Below, in pieces: positions 33,331 through 41,931 of a stretch of DNA of 64,000 bases; within the stretch, counting starts at the first letter, position 1; every line of letters starts with the position of its first letter. This DNA is from an uncultured Phascolarctobacterium sp. (GTDB taxonomy: Bacteria > Bacillota > Negativicutes > Acidaminococcales > Acidaminococcaceae). The notes below the pieces were generated by a model. That model was not told the origin of the DNA, searched no databases, and saw only the letters and a list, made by a program, of their open reading frames with translations. A program made the position numbers and the translations under genes. The stretch lies in assembly GCF_900770955.1 (NCBI RefSeq), contig NZ_CAAGLX010000011.1:186001-250000 (forward strand), given 5' to 3'.

Positions 33331-33585
33331 ATGTCTGAAAATGCAATCATTACTGCTGCATCTGTAATCGGTGCAGGCCTTGTTTGCTTGGGTGCTGCTG
33401 CCGGCGCTGGTATCGGTAACGGCAACATGTGCGGCAAATCTATCGAATCCATGGCTCGTCAACCGGAAGAAGCTGGTAAAATCTTTACCAACATGCTGGT
33501 TTGCGTAGGCTTGATCGAATCCATGCCTATTCTGTGCTATGTAATCGCTATCGTTCTGGTATTCGCTAACCCGTTCATTAAATAA
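33331..33585 (+). CDS. atpE: ATP synthase Fo subunit c
   Basis: The rotor subunit: two helices joined by the RQP loop (ESMARQPEEAGKIF). The ion-binding glutamate is Glu63 in GLIESMPIL. Asn30 in GAGIGNGN is the position that is Gln in Na+-type rings and often Asn in H+-type Bacillus rings, while Ser64 after Glu63 is more typical of Na+ rings, so ion choice is ambiguous. I start at the ATG 33331, nine bases after AAAGG; an ATG three codons upstream overlaps that site. It has 84 residues. Confidence 0.95.
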   Translation: MSENAIITAASVIGAGLVCLGAAAGAGIGNGNMCGKSIESMARQPEEAGKIFTNMLVCVGLIESMPILCYVIAIVLVFANPFIK

Positions 33586-33625
33586 TTTAATTTTGCAAGA
33601 TATTACAAAAAGGAGCGTGCTATAA

Positions 33626-34105
33626 TTGGTTAACTTCAATGCAACACTTATCGCGCAGATCCTGAACTTTTTGGTTTTAGTTTTCGTTCTTGCAAAATTC
33701 GCTTACAAACCCGTATGCAAAATTATGGAAGAGCGTAAGAACAAAATTGCAAGCGATCTGGAAGCTGCAGAAAAGGCTAAGACTGACGCAGAAGCAGTTA
33801 AAGCTGAATATGCTGCAAAGCTGGCTGAAGCTAAACAAGAAGCTCAAGCTATTGTTGATGCTGCCCGCAAAACTGCTCAGGCTGCTCATGACAAAATCAT
33901 GGCAGATACCAAAGCTGAACAAGATCAGGTTATTGCAACTGCTAAAGAAGCAATCGCACTGGAACAGAAAAAAGCTATGGACGAAGTTCGTGCACAAGTT
34001 ATCAACCTGTCCATGATTGCTGCTAGCAAGATCGTAGAACAAAAGTTAGGTTCTGAAGAAGACAAACAAATGGCTAGCAAAATCGTTGATTCTATCATGA
34101 AATAA
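33626..34105 (+). CDS. atpF: ATP synthase Fo subunit b
   Basis: The peripheral stalk protein: one N-terminal membrane helix (about 5-25, ILNFLVLVFVLAKFAYKPV), then a long charged helix rich in Ala, Lys and Glu (KAKTDAEAVKAEYAAKLAEAK) that dimerises. It ends at residue 159, which is normal. The start is TTG 33626 with AAGGAG upstream. The dimer normally binds the C-terminal part of delta, which in this operon is not separate but sits at the N-terminus of alpha in the next gene. Confidence 0.95.
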   Translation: MVNFNATLIAQILNFLVLVFVLAKFAYKPVCKIMEERKNKIASDLEAAEKAKTDAEAVKAEYAAKLAEAKQEAQAIVDAARKTAQAAHDKIMADTKAEQDQVIATAKEAIALEQKKAMDEVRAQVINLSMIAASKIVEQKLGSEEDKQMASKIVDSIMK

Positions 34106-34195
34106 TTTTGCTGCTTTCCCTATTAAGCCGGAGGTATGCCGCTGAAATGCGAAACAGCAGGCAAAACACCGGTATTCGGAGGTGATTGGTACAAT

Positions 34196-36019
34196 ATGAA
34201 GACAGAAGAAAATATTGCTTTAATTAAGCAACAATTGTCCGACTTCAAAATCGATCTGGGCTCCATTAAAGAGCTGTTAGATGTAAACGTTACTACCGCC
34301 AAGAAATTGTCGGCTGACGAGTATCAATCCATTTCTGTAATCCTGACCGAGAAACTGGGCCGCGAGATTTTCCTGAACAAGAAAGTTGACCCGTCCATCC
34401 TCGGCGGCATCATCGTACAAGTTGGCGATAAGGTATTCGACGCTTCCGCACTGCGCAAGCTGAAGAAAATGGAAATTGCTCTGAACGGCATCGACGTTCA
34501 CGAGTACACCAAACCGGAAGCCCTGGGTGATGCTCTCAGCAATAAGCTGGAGAATTACAATGTGGATGCTGATCTGGAAGAAGTTGGTATCGTAGAAAAA
34601 ATCGGTGACGGCATCGCAACCGTTATCGGTATGAAAAACGCTATGGCTGGCGAATTAGTTGAACTGCCTCACAACGTATCCGGCATGGTTCTGAACCTGA
34701 ACCCGGACAGCGTTGGTATCGTACTGATGGGCGGCGAGACCAAGATTAAAGAAGGCGACGTAGTTCGCCGTACCGGCCGTATCATGGAGGTTCCTGTCGG
34801 TGAAGGCCTGCTGGGCCGTGTAGTAAGCGCTATCGGCGATCCGATCGATGGCAAAGGCGAAATCGCTGCTGCTGCCCGTCGTCCGGTTGAATCTCCTGCA
34901 CATGGTATCGCAGATCGTAAATCCGTTGATACCCCGCTGCAAACCGGTATTAAATGTATCGACGCACTTGTTCCTATCGGACGTGGTCAGCGCGAACTTA
35001 TCATCGGCGACCGTGGTACCGGTAAGACTGCAGTTGCAATCGATACCATTATCAACCAAAAAGGCCTGGGCGTTATCTGCATTTATGTAGCTATCGGCCA
35101 AAAGGCTTCTAACATTGCCCGTATTGTCCGTACTCTGGAACAACACGGCGCTATGGAATACACCATCATCGTTGCTGCTACTGCTGCTGACTCCGCTCCG
35201 CTGCAATACCTGGCTCCGTACGCTGGCGTAACCATGGCTGAATACTTCATGGATCAGGGCAAAGACGTTCTGTGCGTATACGATGACCTGTCTAAACACG
35301 CTGTTGCATACCGTGCAATGTCCCTGCTGCTCCGTCGTCCTCCAGGACGTGAAGCATACCCTGGCGACGTATTCTATTTGCATTCCCGTCTGCTGGAACG
35401 CGCTGCTAAGCTGAACGATGAACTGAAGGGCGGTTCTATCACCGCACTGCCGATCATCGAAACCCTGGCAGGTGACGTAGGCGGCTTCATTCCGACCAAC
35501 GTAATTTCTATTACTGACGGTCAGATCTTCCTTGAATCCGAGCTGTTCTACTCCGGTATCCGTCCGGCTATCAACTCCGGTCTGTCTGTATCCCGTGTAG
35601 GTGGTGCTGCTCAGATTAAAGCTATGAAGCAGGTTGCAGGTACATTACGTCTGGATCTGGCTCAGTTCCGCGAGCTGGCAGCATTTGCTCAGTTTGCTTC
35701 TGACCTCGATAAAGCTACCAAAGCACAGCTGGACCGTGGTCAACGTCTGACCGAGGTTCTGAAACAAGGCCAATACAGCCCGCTGTCTGTTGAAAAACAG
35801 GTTATGGCTATTTACCTTGGTACCAAAGGCTATCTGGATGACGTAGCAGTTAAAGATGTAACCCGCTGCGAAAAAGAATTCCTGGACTTCATGGAAGCTA
35901 ACCATCCGGAAGTTGGCGGAGACATCATCAAAACCAAGAAAATCACTGATGAGAACGAAGAAGCTCTGAAGAAAGCTATCGCCGAGTTCAAGGATACCTT
36001 TGTTAGTGAAGGTAGGTGA
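34196..36019 (+). CDS. atpA: ATP synthase delta(C-terminal half)-alpha fusion subunit
   Basis: A 607-residue protein made of two parts. Residues about 26-92 match the C-terminal part of the delta subunit: TTAKKLSADEYQSISVILTE, then VDPSILGGIIVQVGDKVFDAS, then a final helix LRKLKKMEIAL. From about residue 107 (KPEALGDALSNKLENYN) to the end is a complete alpha subunit of about 500 residues, with P-loop GDRGTGKT at 271-278 (usually GDRQTGKT) and the alpha signature PAINSGLSVSRVGGAAQ. The N-terminal helical domain of delta is absent, and no other delta gene lies in the operon. ATG 34196 follows GGAGGTGATT by about ten bases; an upstream ATG at 34136 has its site too close. Only 90 bases separate it from atpF. 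Confidence 0.92.
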   Translation: MKTEENIALIKQQLSDFKIDLGSIKELLDVNVTTAKKLSADEYQSISVILTEKLGREIFLNKKVDPSILGGIIVQVGDKVFDASALRKLKKMEIALNGIDVHEYTKPEALGDALSNKLENYNVDADLEEVGIVEKIGDGIATVIGMKNAMAGELVELPHNVSGMVLNLNPDSVGIVLMGGETKIKEGDVVRRTGRIMEVPVGEGLLGRVVSAIGDPIDGKGEIAAAARRPVESPAHGIADRKSVDTPLQTGIKCIDALVPIGRGQRELIIGDRGTGKTAVAIDTIINQKGLGVICIYVAIGQKASNIARIVRTLEQHGAMEYTIIVAATAADSAPLQYLAPYAGVTMAEYFMDQGKDVLCVYDDLSKHAVAYRAMSLLLRRPPGREAYPGDVFYLHSRLLERAAKLNDELKGGSITALPIIETLAGDVGGFIPTNVISITDGQIFLESELFYSGIRPAINSGLSVSRVGGAAQIKAMKQVAGTLRLDLAQFRELAAFAQFASDLDKATKAQLDRGQRLTEVLKQGQYSPLSVEKQVMAIYLGTKGYLDDVAVKDVTRCEKEFLDFMEANHPEVGGDIIKTKKITDENEEALKKAIAEFKDTFVSEGR

Positions 36020-36026
36020 TTAACTA

Positions 36027-36911
36027 ATGGCTACTGCACGCGAGATTCATCGCCACATGAAAAGCGTAGGTAACATTGGCAAGATCACGAAGGCTATGAA
36101 AATGGTTGCTGCTGCCCGCCTCAGAAGAGCACAGGAAAAAGCTGCTGCAAGCCGTCCGTATGCCATCAAGATCAAAGAAGTGTTATCCAGCGTTGTGAGC
36201 GATCCGAGCATCCTTGCAGGCTTAAGTGCCAAAAAACACCCGCTGCTTCAACATCGTGATGTTAAAAAAGTTGGTTATCTGGTGCTCGCCTCTGATAAAG
36301 GTCTGGCAGGCGCATATAGTTCCAACGCTTTGAAAAAAGCAGTTGCGGAGATTTCCGAATGTGAGCATGACGTAGTCATTATCACCAGCGGCCGTAAGGC
36401 TAGAGATTTCTTCCAACGTCGCGGCTATAAAGTGCTGAGCAGCCACTTCGGCTACTCCGACAGACCGTCTTACGCAAATGCAGTAGAAATTGCTCAGGAT
36501 GCAATCAAACAATTTGCTGACGAGCATTTCGACGAGCTGCATATTGTGTTTACACTTTTCAAAACCGCTTTGTCCCAAATTCCTACCAGCGACAAGATTC
36601 TGCCGGTAGAGCCTCCTGTAAAGGAGAAAGGCAAAGCTAGCGCAAGCTTTATTTTCGAGCCTGATGAAGACGAAACTCTGCAGGTACTTGCACCTAAGTA
36701 TCTGGAAACTGTAGTTTACGCTGCACTGGTACAATCTGCTGCCAGTGAGTTGGGTTCTCGTATGACTGCTATGAGCTCTGCTACCGATAACGCAGGCAAA
36801 CTGGTACAAAACCTGGAGCTGTCCTATAACAAGGCACGTCAGGCTTCCATTACCCGCGAGCTGAACGAAATCGTTGGCGGTGTAGAAGCTCTGAAGCAGG
36901 CACAAAACTAA
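36027..36911 (+). CDS. atpG: ATP synthase F1 subunit gamma
   Basis: The central shaft. N-terminal coiled-coil strand MATAREIHRHMKSVGNIGKITKAMKMVAAARLRRAQ and C-terminal strand SSATDNAGKLVQNLELSYNKARQASITRELNEIVGG are the family signatures. The length of 294 residues is normal. It starts seven bases after the fusion gene, on GAAGGTAGGTGATT. Confidence 0.97.
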   Translation: MATAREIHRHMKSVGNIGKITKAMKMVAAARLRRAQEKAAASRPYAIKIKEVLSSVVSDPSILAGLSAKKHPLLQHRDVKKVGYLVLASDKGLAGAYSSNALKKAVAEISECEHDVVIITSGRKARDFFQRRGYKVLSSHFGYSDRPSYANAVEIAQDAIKQFADEHFDELHIVFTLFKTALSQIPTSDKILPVEPPVKEKGKASASFIFEPDEDETLQVLAPKYLETVVYAALVQSAASELGSRMTAMSSATDNAGKLVQNLELSYNKARQASITRELNEIVGGVEALKQAQN

Positions 36912-36939
36912 TTAGATATTTCGTAGGGAGGCTAAAACC

Positions 36940-38352
36940 TTGAATACAGGTAGAATCGTACAAGTTGTAGGCCCTGTTATCGACGTAGAGTTTCCTCCTA
37001 AAAGCATGCCTGCTATCCTCAACGCACTGCACATTGACGGCACCACCGATGAGGGTAAAGTAAAAATCCACCTGACCGCAGAAGTTATGCAACACATCGG
37101 CAATAACATTGTCCGCGCTGTTGCTATGAGCTCCACCGACGGTCTGGTTCGTGGCATGGAAGTTGTAGATACCGGCGCTCCTATCAGCGTTCCGGTAGGT
37201 CCCGGCGTACTGGGCCGTATCTTCAACGTTTTAGGTGAAACTGTAGACCATGATGACACTCCGGTTGAAGCAGCTGATCACTGGCCTATTCATAGACCGG
37301 CTCCGAGCTTTGACCAACAGGCTACAGCTACTAAAATTTTGGAAACCGGCATTAAAGTCGTTGACCTTATCGCTCCGTATGCAATGGGCGGTAAAATCGG
37401 TCTGTTCGGCGGTGCTGGCGTAGGTAAAACCGTTATTATTATGGAGCTTATCCATAACATTGCAACTGCACACGGCGGCTATTCCGTATTCGCAGGCGTT
37501 GGCGAACGTACTCGTGAAGGCAACGACCTGTGGGGCGAAATGAAAGAGTCTGGCGTTATCAACAAGACTGCTCTTGTATACGGCCAGATGAACGAGCCTC
37601 CTGGAGCACGTATGCGTGTTGGTCTGACCGGCCTGACCATGGCAGAATACTTCCGTGATGTTGGCGGCCAGGACGTACTGCTCTTCGTAGATAACATTTT
37701 CCGTTTCATTCAGGCTGGTTCCGAAGTATCCGCATTGCTCGGCCGTATGCCTTCCGCAGTAGGTTACCAACCTACCCTGGCAAACGATATCGGCGCACTG
37801 CAAGAGCGTATTACCTCCACCAAGACCGGTTCTATCACATCCGTACAGGCTGTATATGTACCTGCGGATGACTTGACTGACCCGGCTCCGGCAGGCACCT
37901 TCGCTCACTTGGATGCAACCACCGTATTGTCCCGTCAAATCGCAGAGCTTGGTATTTATCCGGCAGTTGACCCGCTCGACTCCACCAGCCGTATCCTCGA
38001 TCCGCTGGTAATCGGCGAAGAGCATTATCATGTTGCTCGTGGCGTACAGGCTATCCTGCAACGTTACAAAGAATTGCAAGATATCATCGCAATTCTGGGT
38101 ATGGAAGAATTGAGCGAGGAAGACAAAGTAACTGTTGCTCGTGCTCGTAAGATTCAGAAGTTCCTCAGCCAGGCATTCTTCGTTGCTGAACAGTTCACCG
38201 GTACCCCCGGTCAATATGTTCCTCTGAAGGAAACCATCCGCGGCTTCAAAGAAATCCTCGAAGGCAAGCATGATGACCTGCCGGAAGGCGCTTTCTACAT
38301 GGTTGGTACCATTGATGACGCTGTTGCCAAGGCTGCAACTATGAAGGATTAA
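36940..38352 (+). CDS. atpD: ATP synthase F1 subunit beta
   Basis: The catalytic subunit. P-loop GGAGVGKT, catalytic region GERTREGNDLW, and DELSEED-type segment MEELSEEDKVTVARARKIQKFLSQ are all intact. The length of 470 residues is normal. The start is TTG 36940 after AGGGAGG. Unlike alpha, it shows no fused domain. Confidence 0.98.
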   Translation: MNTGRIVQVVGPVIDVEFPPKSMPAILNALHIDGTTDEGKVKIHLTAEVMQHIGNNIVRAVAMSSTDGLVRGMEVVDTGAPISVPVGPGVLGRIFNVLGETVDHDDTPVEAADHWPIHRPAPSFDQQATATKILETGIKVVDLIAPYAMGGKIGLFGGAGVGKTVIIMELIHNIATAHGGYSVFAGVGERTREGNDLWGEMKESGVINKTALVYGQMNEPPGARMRVGLTGLTMAEYFRDVGGQDVLLFVDNIFRFIQAGSEVSALLGRMPSAVGYQPTLANDIGALQERITSTKTGSITSVQAVYVPADDLTDPAPAGTFAHLDATTVLSRQIAELGIYPAVDPLDSTSRILDPLVIGEEHYHVARGVQAILQRYKELQDIIAILGMEELSEEDKVTVARARKIQKFLSQAFFVAEQFTGTPGQYVPLKETIRGFKEILEGKHDDLPEGAFYMVGTIDDAVAKAATMKD

Positions 38353-38355
38353 CAG

Positions 38356-38766
38356 ATGGCTACTCCGTTTTCTTTTGAAATTGTCACGCCGGATAAGATG
38401 CTGTTCACTTCTGAAGAAGTAACTTATGTGGGTTTCCGTGCTTTGTCCGGTAATCTGGGCCTCAAAGCTAGACATATGCCTATCATTGCGACCATGGATA
38501 TTGCGCCGATGAAGCTGGAGTTCACCGACGGCAGCGTTAAAGAATTTGCTGTTTGCGGCGGCTTTCTGGAAATGAAAGACAATAAATGCACCGTTCTGGC
38601 AACTATTGCCGAAGCTGATGCAGATATTGATACCGCTCGTGCAACAGCAGCTAAAGAACGTGCAGAGCAACGTCTTGCTTCCAAGAGCGAAGACATTGAC
38701 ACTGTTCGTGCTGAAAACGCGCTGAAGAGAGCTATTGCCCGCTTGCGTACTACTCACAAGCTGTAA
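38356..38766 (+). CDS. atpC: ATP synthase F1 subunit epsilon
   Basis: The last gene of the operon. The N-terminal beta sandwich (FEIVTPDKMLFTSEEVTYV, FAVCGGFLEMKDNKCTVLA) and the C-terminal helical hairpin (DIDTARATAAKERAEQRLA, ALKRAIARLR) are present. The length of 136 residues is typical. It starts three bases after atpD. A strong terminator follows. Confidence 0.95.
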   Translation: MATPFSFEIVTPDKMLFTSEEVTYVGFRALSGNLGLKARHMPIIATMDIAPMKLEFTDGSVKEFAVCGGFLEMKDNKCTVLATIAEADADIDTARATAAKERAEQRLASKSEDIDTVRAENALKRAIARLRTTHKL

Positions 38767-38793
38767 TAAGCATTGCGACAATGCCAAAAAAAT

Positions 38794-38823
38794 TACCCCC
38801 GTCCGTCAGGACGGGGGTTTTTG
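38794..38823 (+). terminator. Terminator of the ATP synthase operon
   Basis: CCCCCGTCC (38796-38804) pairs with GGACGGGGG (38809-38817), followed by TTTTTG. It also faces the convergent MarR gene. Confidence 0.94.
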
Positions 38824-38838
38824 TTATGTAATCTTAAG

Positions 38839-39261
38839 TTACCACTTTTTTTGATTGGCAATTATTTTACCGAGTGCAGCTAAAAACTGTTCACGTTCGG
38901 TGCTGGGGATAGAGGCGAATTCCGCTTCATCAATAGCATTTAATGCTTGCTGAACCCAGAGAGCTTTTTCTTTGCCCTTTTCGGTCAGGCAAATAAGGCT
39001 GGAGCGTCGGTCTGCAGGATGTGCTTGCTTATAAATCAGGCTATCCTTTTCCATACGCTTTAATAAAGTTGTTACAGTAGACTTGTCAAGGAAGCAGCCT
39101 TCGCTGACAGCTTTTTGTGTGGAAGCGTTATGCTCAAGTAAAAATTCCAGGATTTTCGGCTGTCCCGGTAACAAACCTGCCTGCGGCAATTGTTGGGAAA
39201 GGCGGCGATTTGAGCGCAAAAAGGCTTCTAAAAGCAATAAATGTAATTTTTCCTTACTCAT
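38839..39261 (-). CDS. MarR family transcriptional regulator
   Basis: A 140-residue winged-helix repressor. The DNA-binding helix region is ASTQKAVSEGCFLDKSTVTTLLKRMEKDSLI, and the wing is ADRRSSLICLTEKGKE. It starts inside the stop of the upstream esterase gene (ATGA overlap), so both are one unit. A perfect palindrome sits just after the predicted transcription start of that unit, so self-repression is likely. The ligand is unknown; it has a Cys in GCFLDK, but an OhrR-type redox role is not shown. Confidence 0.9.
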   Translation of the reverse strand: MSKEKLHLLLLEAFLRSNRRLSQQLPQAGLLPGQPKILEFLLEHNASTQKAVSEGCFLDKSTVTTLLKRMEKDSLIYKQAHPADRRSSLICLTEKGKEKALWVQQALNAIDEAEFASIPSTEREQFLAALGKIIANQKKW

Positions 39262-40268
39262 TTTTTCAAATGCTTATCATAAAAGGCAATGACGATATCC
39301 ATAATCTCCGGCTGTACCCAGTACGGACCACCATGCGCTGCTCCCTTTACAAGATAACGTGTTGCTTCAATATTGTGCTTGGCAAGCTCTGCGCGCAAAA
39401 GCTCGGTTTGGCTGGGAGATACGAGAACATCGGCATCACCGTGCATCAAAAGGAAGGGAGCGGTTTTTTTGCTGATATAGGTTAAGGGATTAGCAGCTTT
39501 GGCACCTTGCGGATTAGCCATGATACCGCCGTCCTTACCACCGAAAACGGGGGAGCCGTTCACCCACAGTGCTTCGGTGGCTGCCGCACTCTCATGAGCT
39601 TTTTGCACAGCTGCACTGTAATCTGCACCGATTTTCGTAACGTCGGAAACACCGTAAACATCAACTACTGCCTGTACGTCACTGCTGTAGCTTAAATTTT
39701 CACCTTTGTCAAAGCCTTTGACACCGTTAGTTGTTCCGGCCATAGCAGCAAGATAACCGCCTGCACTGCCGCCGAAAACGCCGATGTGCTCAGCGTCGAT
39801 ATGGAATTTTTCGGCATTGGCACGCAGAAAGCGCACTGCGGATTTTACATCCTCCAAGGGTGCCGGGAAGGTGGAGGTAGGTGCAACGCGATAGGTCATG
39901 CTGGCAACAACATAGCCATGCTCAGCCAGGTCAAGCCATTGCTGCATGTAACCGTCCTTATTGGCATTGATAAAGCCGCCGCCGTTGATATATAAAATTA
40001 CAGGATGCGGCTTTTTGTCCTGCGGTATTACAAGGTGCATAGTCAGCGGTTTATTGGTGTAGCCGCGATCGGGAACCTGAGCGTAGACTACGTTGGAAAC
40101 AAGCTGTACAAAGGAACGCGAGGTGTCCTTCAGCTCTAAATTTATAGTAGGTGTGCCTTGGATTGCAGGAGCTGCGTTTTGTTCGCCTGCAAAGAGAGGA
40201 GTATTATGAGTAAATGTCAGCATAGCTGTGCTTAAAGCAAGCGTGCCTAAAACAGCTTTAAGGTTCAT
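39258..40268 (-). CDS. Secreted alpha/beta hydrolase (esterase/lipase type)
   Basis: A serine hydrolase exported by a signal peptide (about 1-28, cut near FAG|EQ). The oxyanion motif is YINGGGF in place of the usual HGGG. The nucleophile elbow is GVFGGSAGGYLAAMAG, the acid is in LMHGDADVLVS, and the histidine is in GAAHGGPYW. At 336 residues it resembles the acyl-ester hydrolases of the BD-FAE/hormone-sensitive-lipase group. ATG 40268 follows AAAGGA by nine bases. It is repressed probably by the MarR protein encoded with it. The substrate is unknown. Confidence 0.85.
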   Translation of the reverse strand: MNLKAVLGTLALSTAMLTFTHNTPLFAGEQNAAPAIQGTPTINLELKDTSRSFVQLVSNVVYAQVPDRGYTNKPLTMHLVIPQDKKPHPVILYINGGGFINANKDGYMQQWLDLAEHGYVVASMTYRVAPTSTFPAPLEDVKSAVRFLRANAEKFHIDAEHIGVFGGSAGGYLAAMAGTTNGVKGFDKGENLSYSSDVQAVVDVYGVSDVTKIGADYSAAVQKAHESAAATEALWVNGSPVFGGKDGGIMANPQGAKAANPLTYISKKTAPFLLMHGDADVLVSPSQTELLRAELAKHNIEATRYLVKGAAHGGPYWVQPEIMDIVIAFYDKHLKK

Positions 40269-40291
40269 ATGAGTCAATCCTTTCTTGTTAT

Positions 40292-40313
40292 TTTAGTTTG
40301 AATTCAAACTAAA
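40292..40313. promoter_or_regulatory. MarR-type operator upstream of the esterase
   Basis: A perfect 22-base palindrome with core AGTTTGAATTCAAACT lies between the predicted transcript start (about 40316 on minus) and the esterase ribosome site. Confidence 0.75.
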
Positions 40314-40322
40314 TTCAAGGAT

Positions 40323-40351
40323 AGTCTATAATATTTTGGCTTAATTGTCAA
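40323..40351 (-). promoter_or_regulatory. Promoter of esterase-marR
   Basis: On minus, TTGACA (40346-40351) and TAGACT (40323-40328) are 17 bases apart. Confidence 0.7.
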
Positions 40352-40524
40352 GCTGATAATAAAAGCTGCTGACACTATATAATAGAGCAGGTATATAAAT
40401 AGAGCTTACGAAGCTCCAATTGTATACATCTCCCTTCCTCTCCCCAAAAGCTGTTATTTGTGGTATTATTTACATAGTGCTGTTTGGCACTGCTTACTAA
40501 AGCTTACACAAGGAGTGATAGATT

Positions 40525-41931
40525 ATGACAACTGCAAAGGAATTGCAAAAGAATTTGACCTGGGACTTCCCCCATATCGCTAAAAAGAATACTGCGGCGA
40601 AGGAAGCAGCGTTTGCTTACTGCGAAGGCTATAAGGAATTTTTGGATACAGCCAAAACAGAGCGCGAATTTACCGCCAAGGCTGTAGAAAAGCTGGCAGC
40701 CGCAGGCTATGTGCCCTTCGAGGAAGGCAAGGCCTACAAACCCGGCGACAAGGTTTATTTCGTCAACCGCGGCAAATCTCTGGCTATGTCCACCTTCGGC
40801 ACCGCACCGCTGGAGGCAGGCGTGCGCCTGAACGCTGCCCATATCGATTCTCCGCGTCTTGATTTGAAACCGAACCCGGTATACGAAAACCATGAGATGG
40901 CATATTTTAAAACGCATTATTACGGCGGTATCCGCAAATATCAGTGGGTAACCGTTCCTCTGGCTATGCATGGCGTTATCATCAAAAAGAATGGCGAGCT
41001 GGTGCAGGTTTGCGTAGGCGAAAACGCCGGCGACCCGGTATTTTGCGTAACTGATTTGCTGCCGCATCTGGGCGCTAAGCAGAACGAGCGCAAGCTGGGC
41101 GAAGGCATTAAGGGCGAGGAGCTGAATATTGTTATCGGCAGCCTGCCTTTTGTTGACGAAAGCGAAGAAGAGGGTGTTAAGGATGCCGTAAAGCTGAATG
41201 CTCTGGCTCTGCTCAACGAAATGTATGGCATTACCGAGCATGATTTTATGCGTGCGGAAATTGAATTTGTGCCTGCAACCAAGGCGCAGGACGTGGGTCT
41301 GGACCGCAGCCTGATTGGTGCCTACGGCCAGGACGACAAGGTTTGTGCCTACACTGCACTGACTGCGGAAATTGATACTAAAGCGCCGTATTATACTACT
41401 GTTACTGTTTTGGCTGATAAAGAGGAAATCGGTTCTTATGGCAACACCGGCCTGAATTCTGATTTCGTGCTGCACTATCTGGAGGATCTGGCGGCAACTC
41501 AGGGTGCCAACATCCGCAAGCTGCTGCGCAATACTACTGCGCTTTCATCCGATGTTAATGGTGCCTATGATCCTAGCTTTGCTTCCGTATACGAAGAACG
41601 CAACAGCTGCTTTGTAAACAAAGGCCCTGTACTGACCAAGTATACCGGTGCCCGCGGCAAATCCGGCTCCAACGATGCCAGTGCCGAAACTATGGCCAAG
41701 GTTATCAGCATTATGGATGAGGCTGATGTTTTCTGGCAGATTGGCGAGCTGGGCGCTGTTGATGAAGGCGGCGGCGGTACCGTTGCATTGTATGTTGCTG
41801 CTATGGATATGGATGTAGTTGACCTTGGTGTGCCTATTCTGTGCATGCATTCTCCGTTCGAGCTGAGCTCTAAGCTGGATGTTTATTACACCTATAAAGC
41901 ATTCGCTGCTTTCCTGGAGAGCGACAAATGA
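40525..41931 (+). CDS. M18 family aminopeptidase
   Basis: A cytoplasmic di-zinc aminopeptidase removing N-terminal residues from peptides. Metal ligands and active-site parts are in NAAHIDSPRLDLKPNPVYE, LADKEEIGSYGNTG (the Glu pair), and the C-terminal LGVPILCMHSPFELSSKLD. The length of 468 residues fits family M18 (ApeA/ApeB). The start follows AAGGAGTG. The next gene overlaps its stop by four bases. Confidence 0.93.
   Translation: MTTAKELQKNLTWDFPHIAKKNTAAKEAAFAYCEGYKEFLDTAKTEREFTAKAVEKLAAAGYVPFEEGKAYKPGDKVYFVNRGKSLAMSTFGTAPLEAGVRLNAAHIDSPRLDLKPNPVYENHEMAYFKTHYYGGIRKYQWVTVPLAMHGVIIKKNGELVQVCVGENAGDPVFCVTDLLPHLGAKQNERKLGEGIKGEELNIVIGSLPFVDESEEEGVKDAVKLNALALLNEMYGITEHDFMRAEIEFVPATKAQDVGLDRSLIGAYGQDDKVCAYTALTAEIDTKAPYYTTVTVLADKEEIGSYGNTGLNSDFVLHYLEDLAATQGANIRKLLRNTTALSSDVNGAYDPSFASVYEERNSCFVNKGPVLTKYTGARGKSGSNDASAETMAKVISIMDEADVFWQIGELGAVDEGGGGTVALYVAAMDMDVVDLGVPILCMHSPFELSSKLDVYYTYKAFAAFLESDK

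Noticed and set aside
34136..34195. Upstream start for the delta-alpha gene adding 20 residues
   Set aside because: Its GGAGG is only one base from the ATG, while a perfect GGAGGTGATT stands at a proper distance before the ATG at 34196.
34136..34195. Missing delta N-terminal domain hidden by a frameshift between atpF and the fusion
   Set aside because: The gap between atpF and the fusion start is 90 bases, too short for the roughly 100-residue N-terminal domain, and atpF itself is of normal length.
37231..38787. 518-codon open frame antisense to atpD and atpC
   Set aside because: It is opposite strongly conserved ATP synthase genes and has no matching family or ribosome site.
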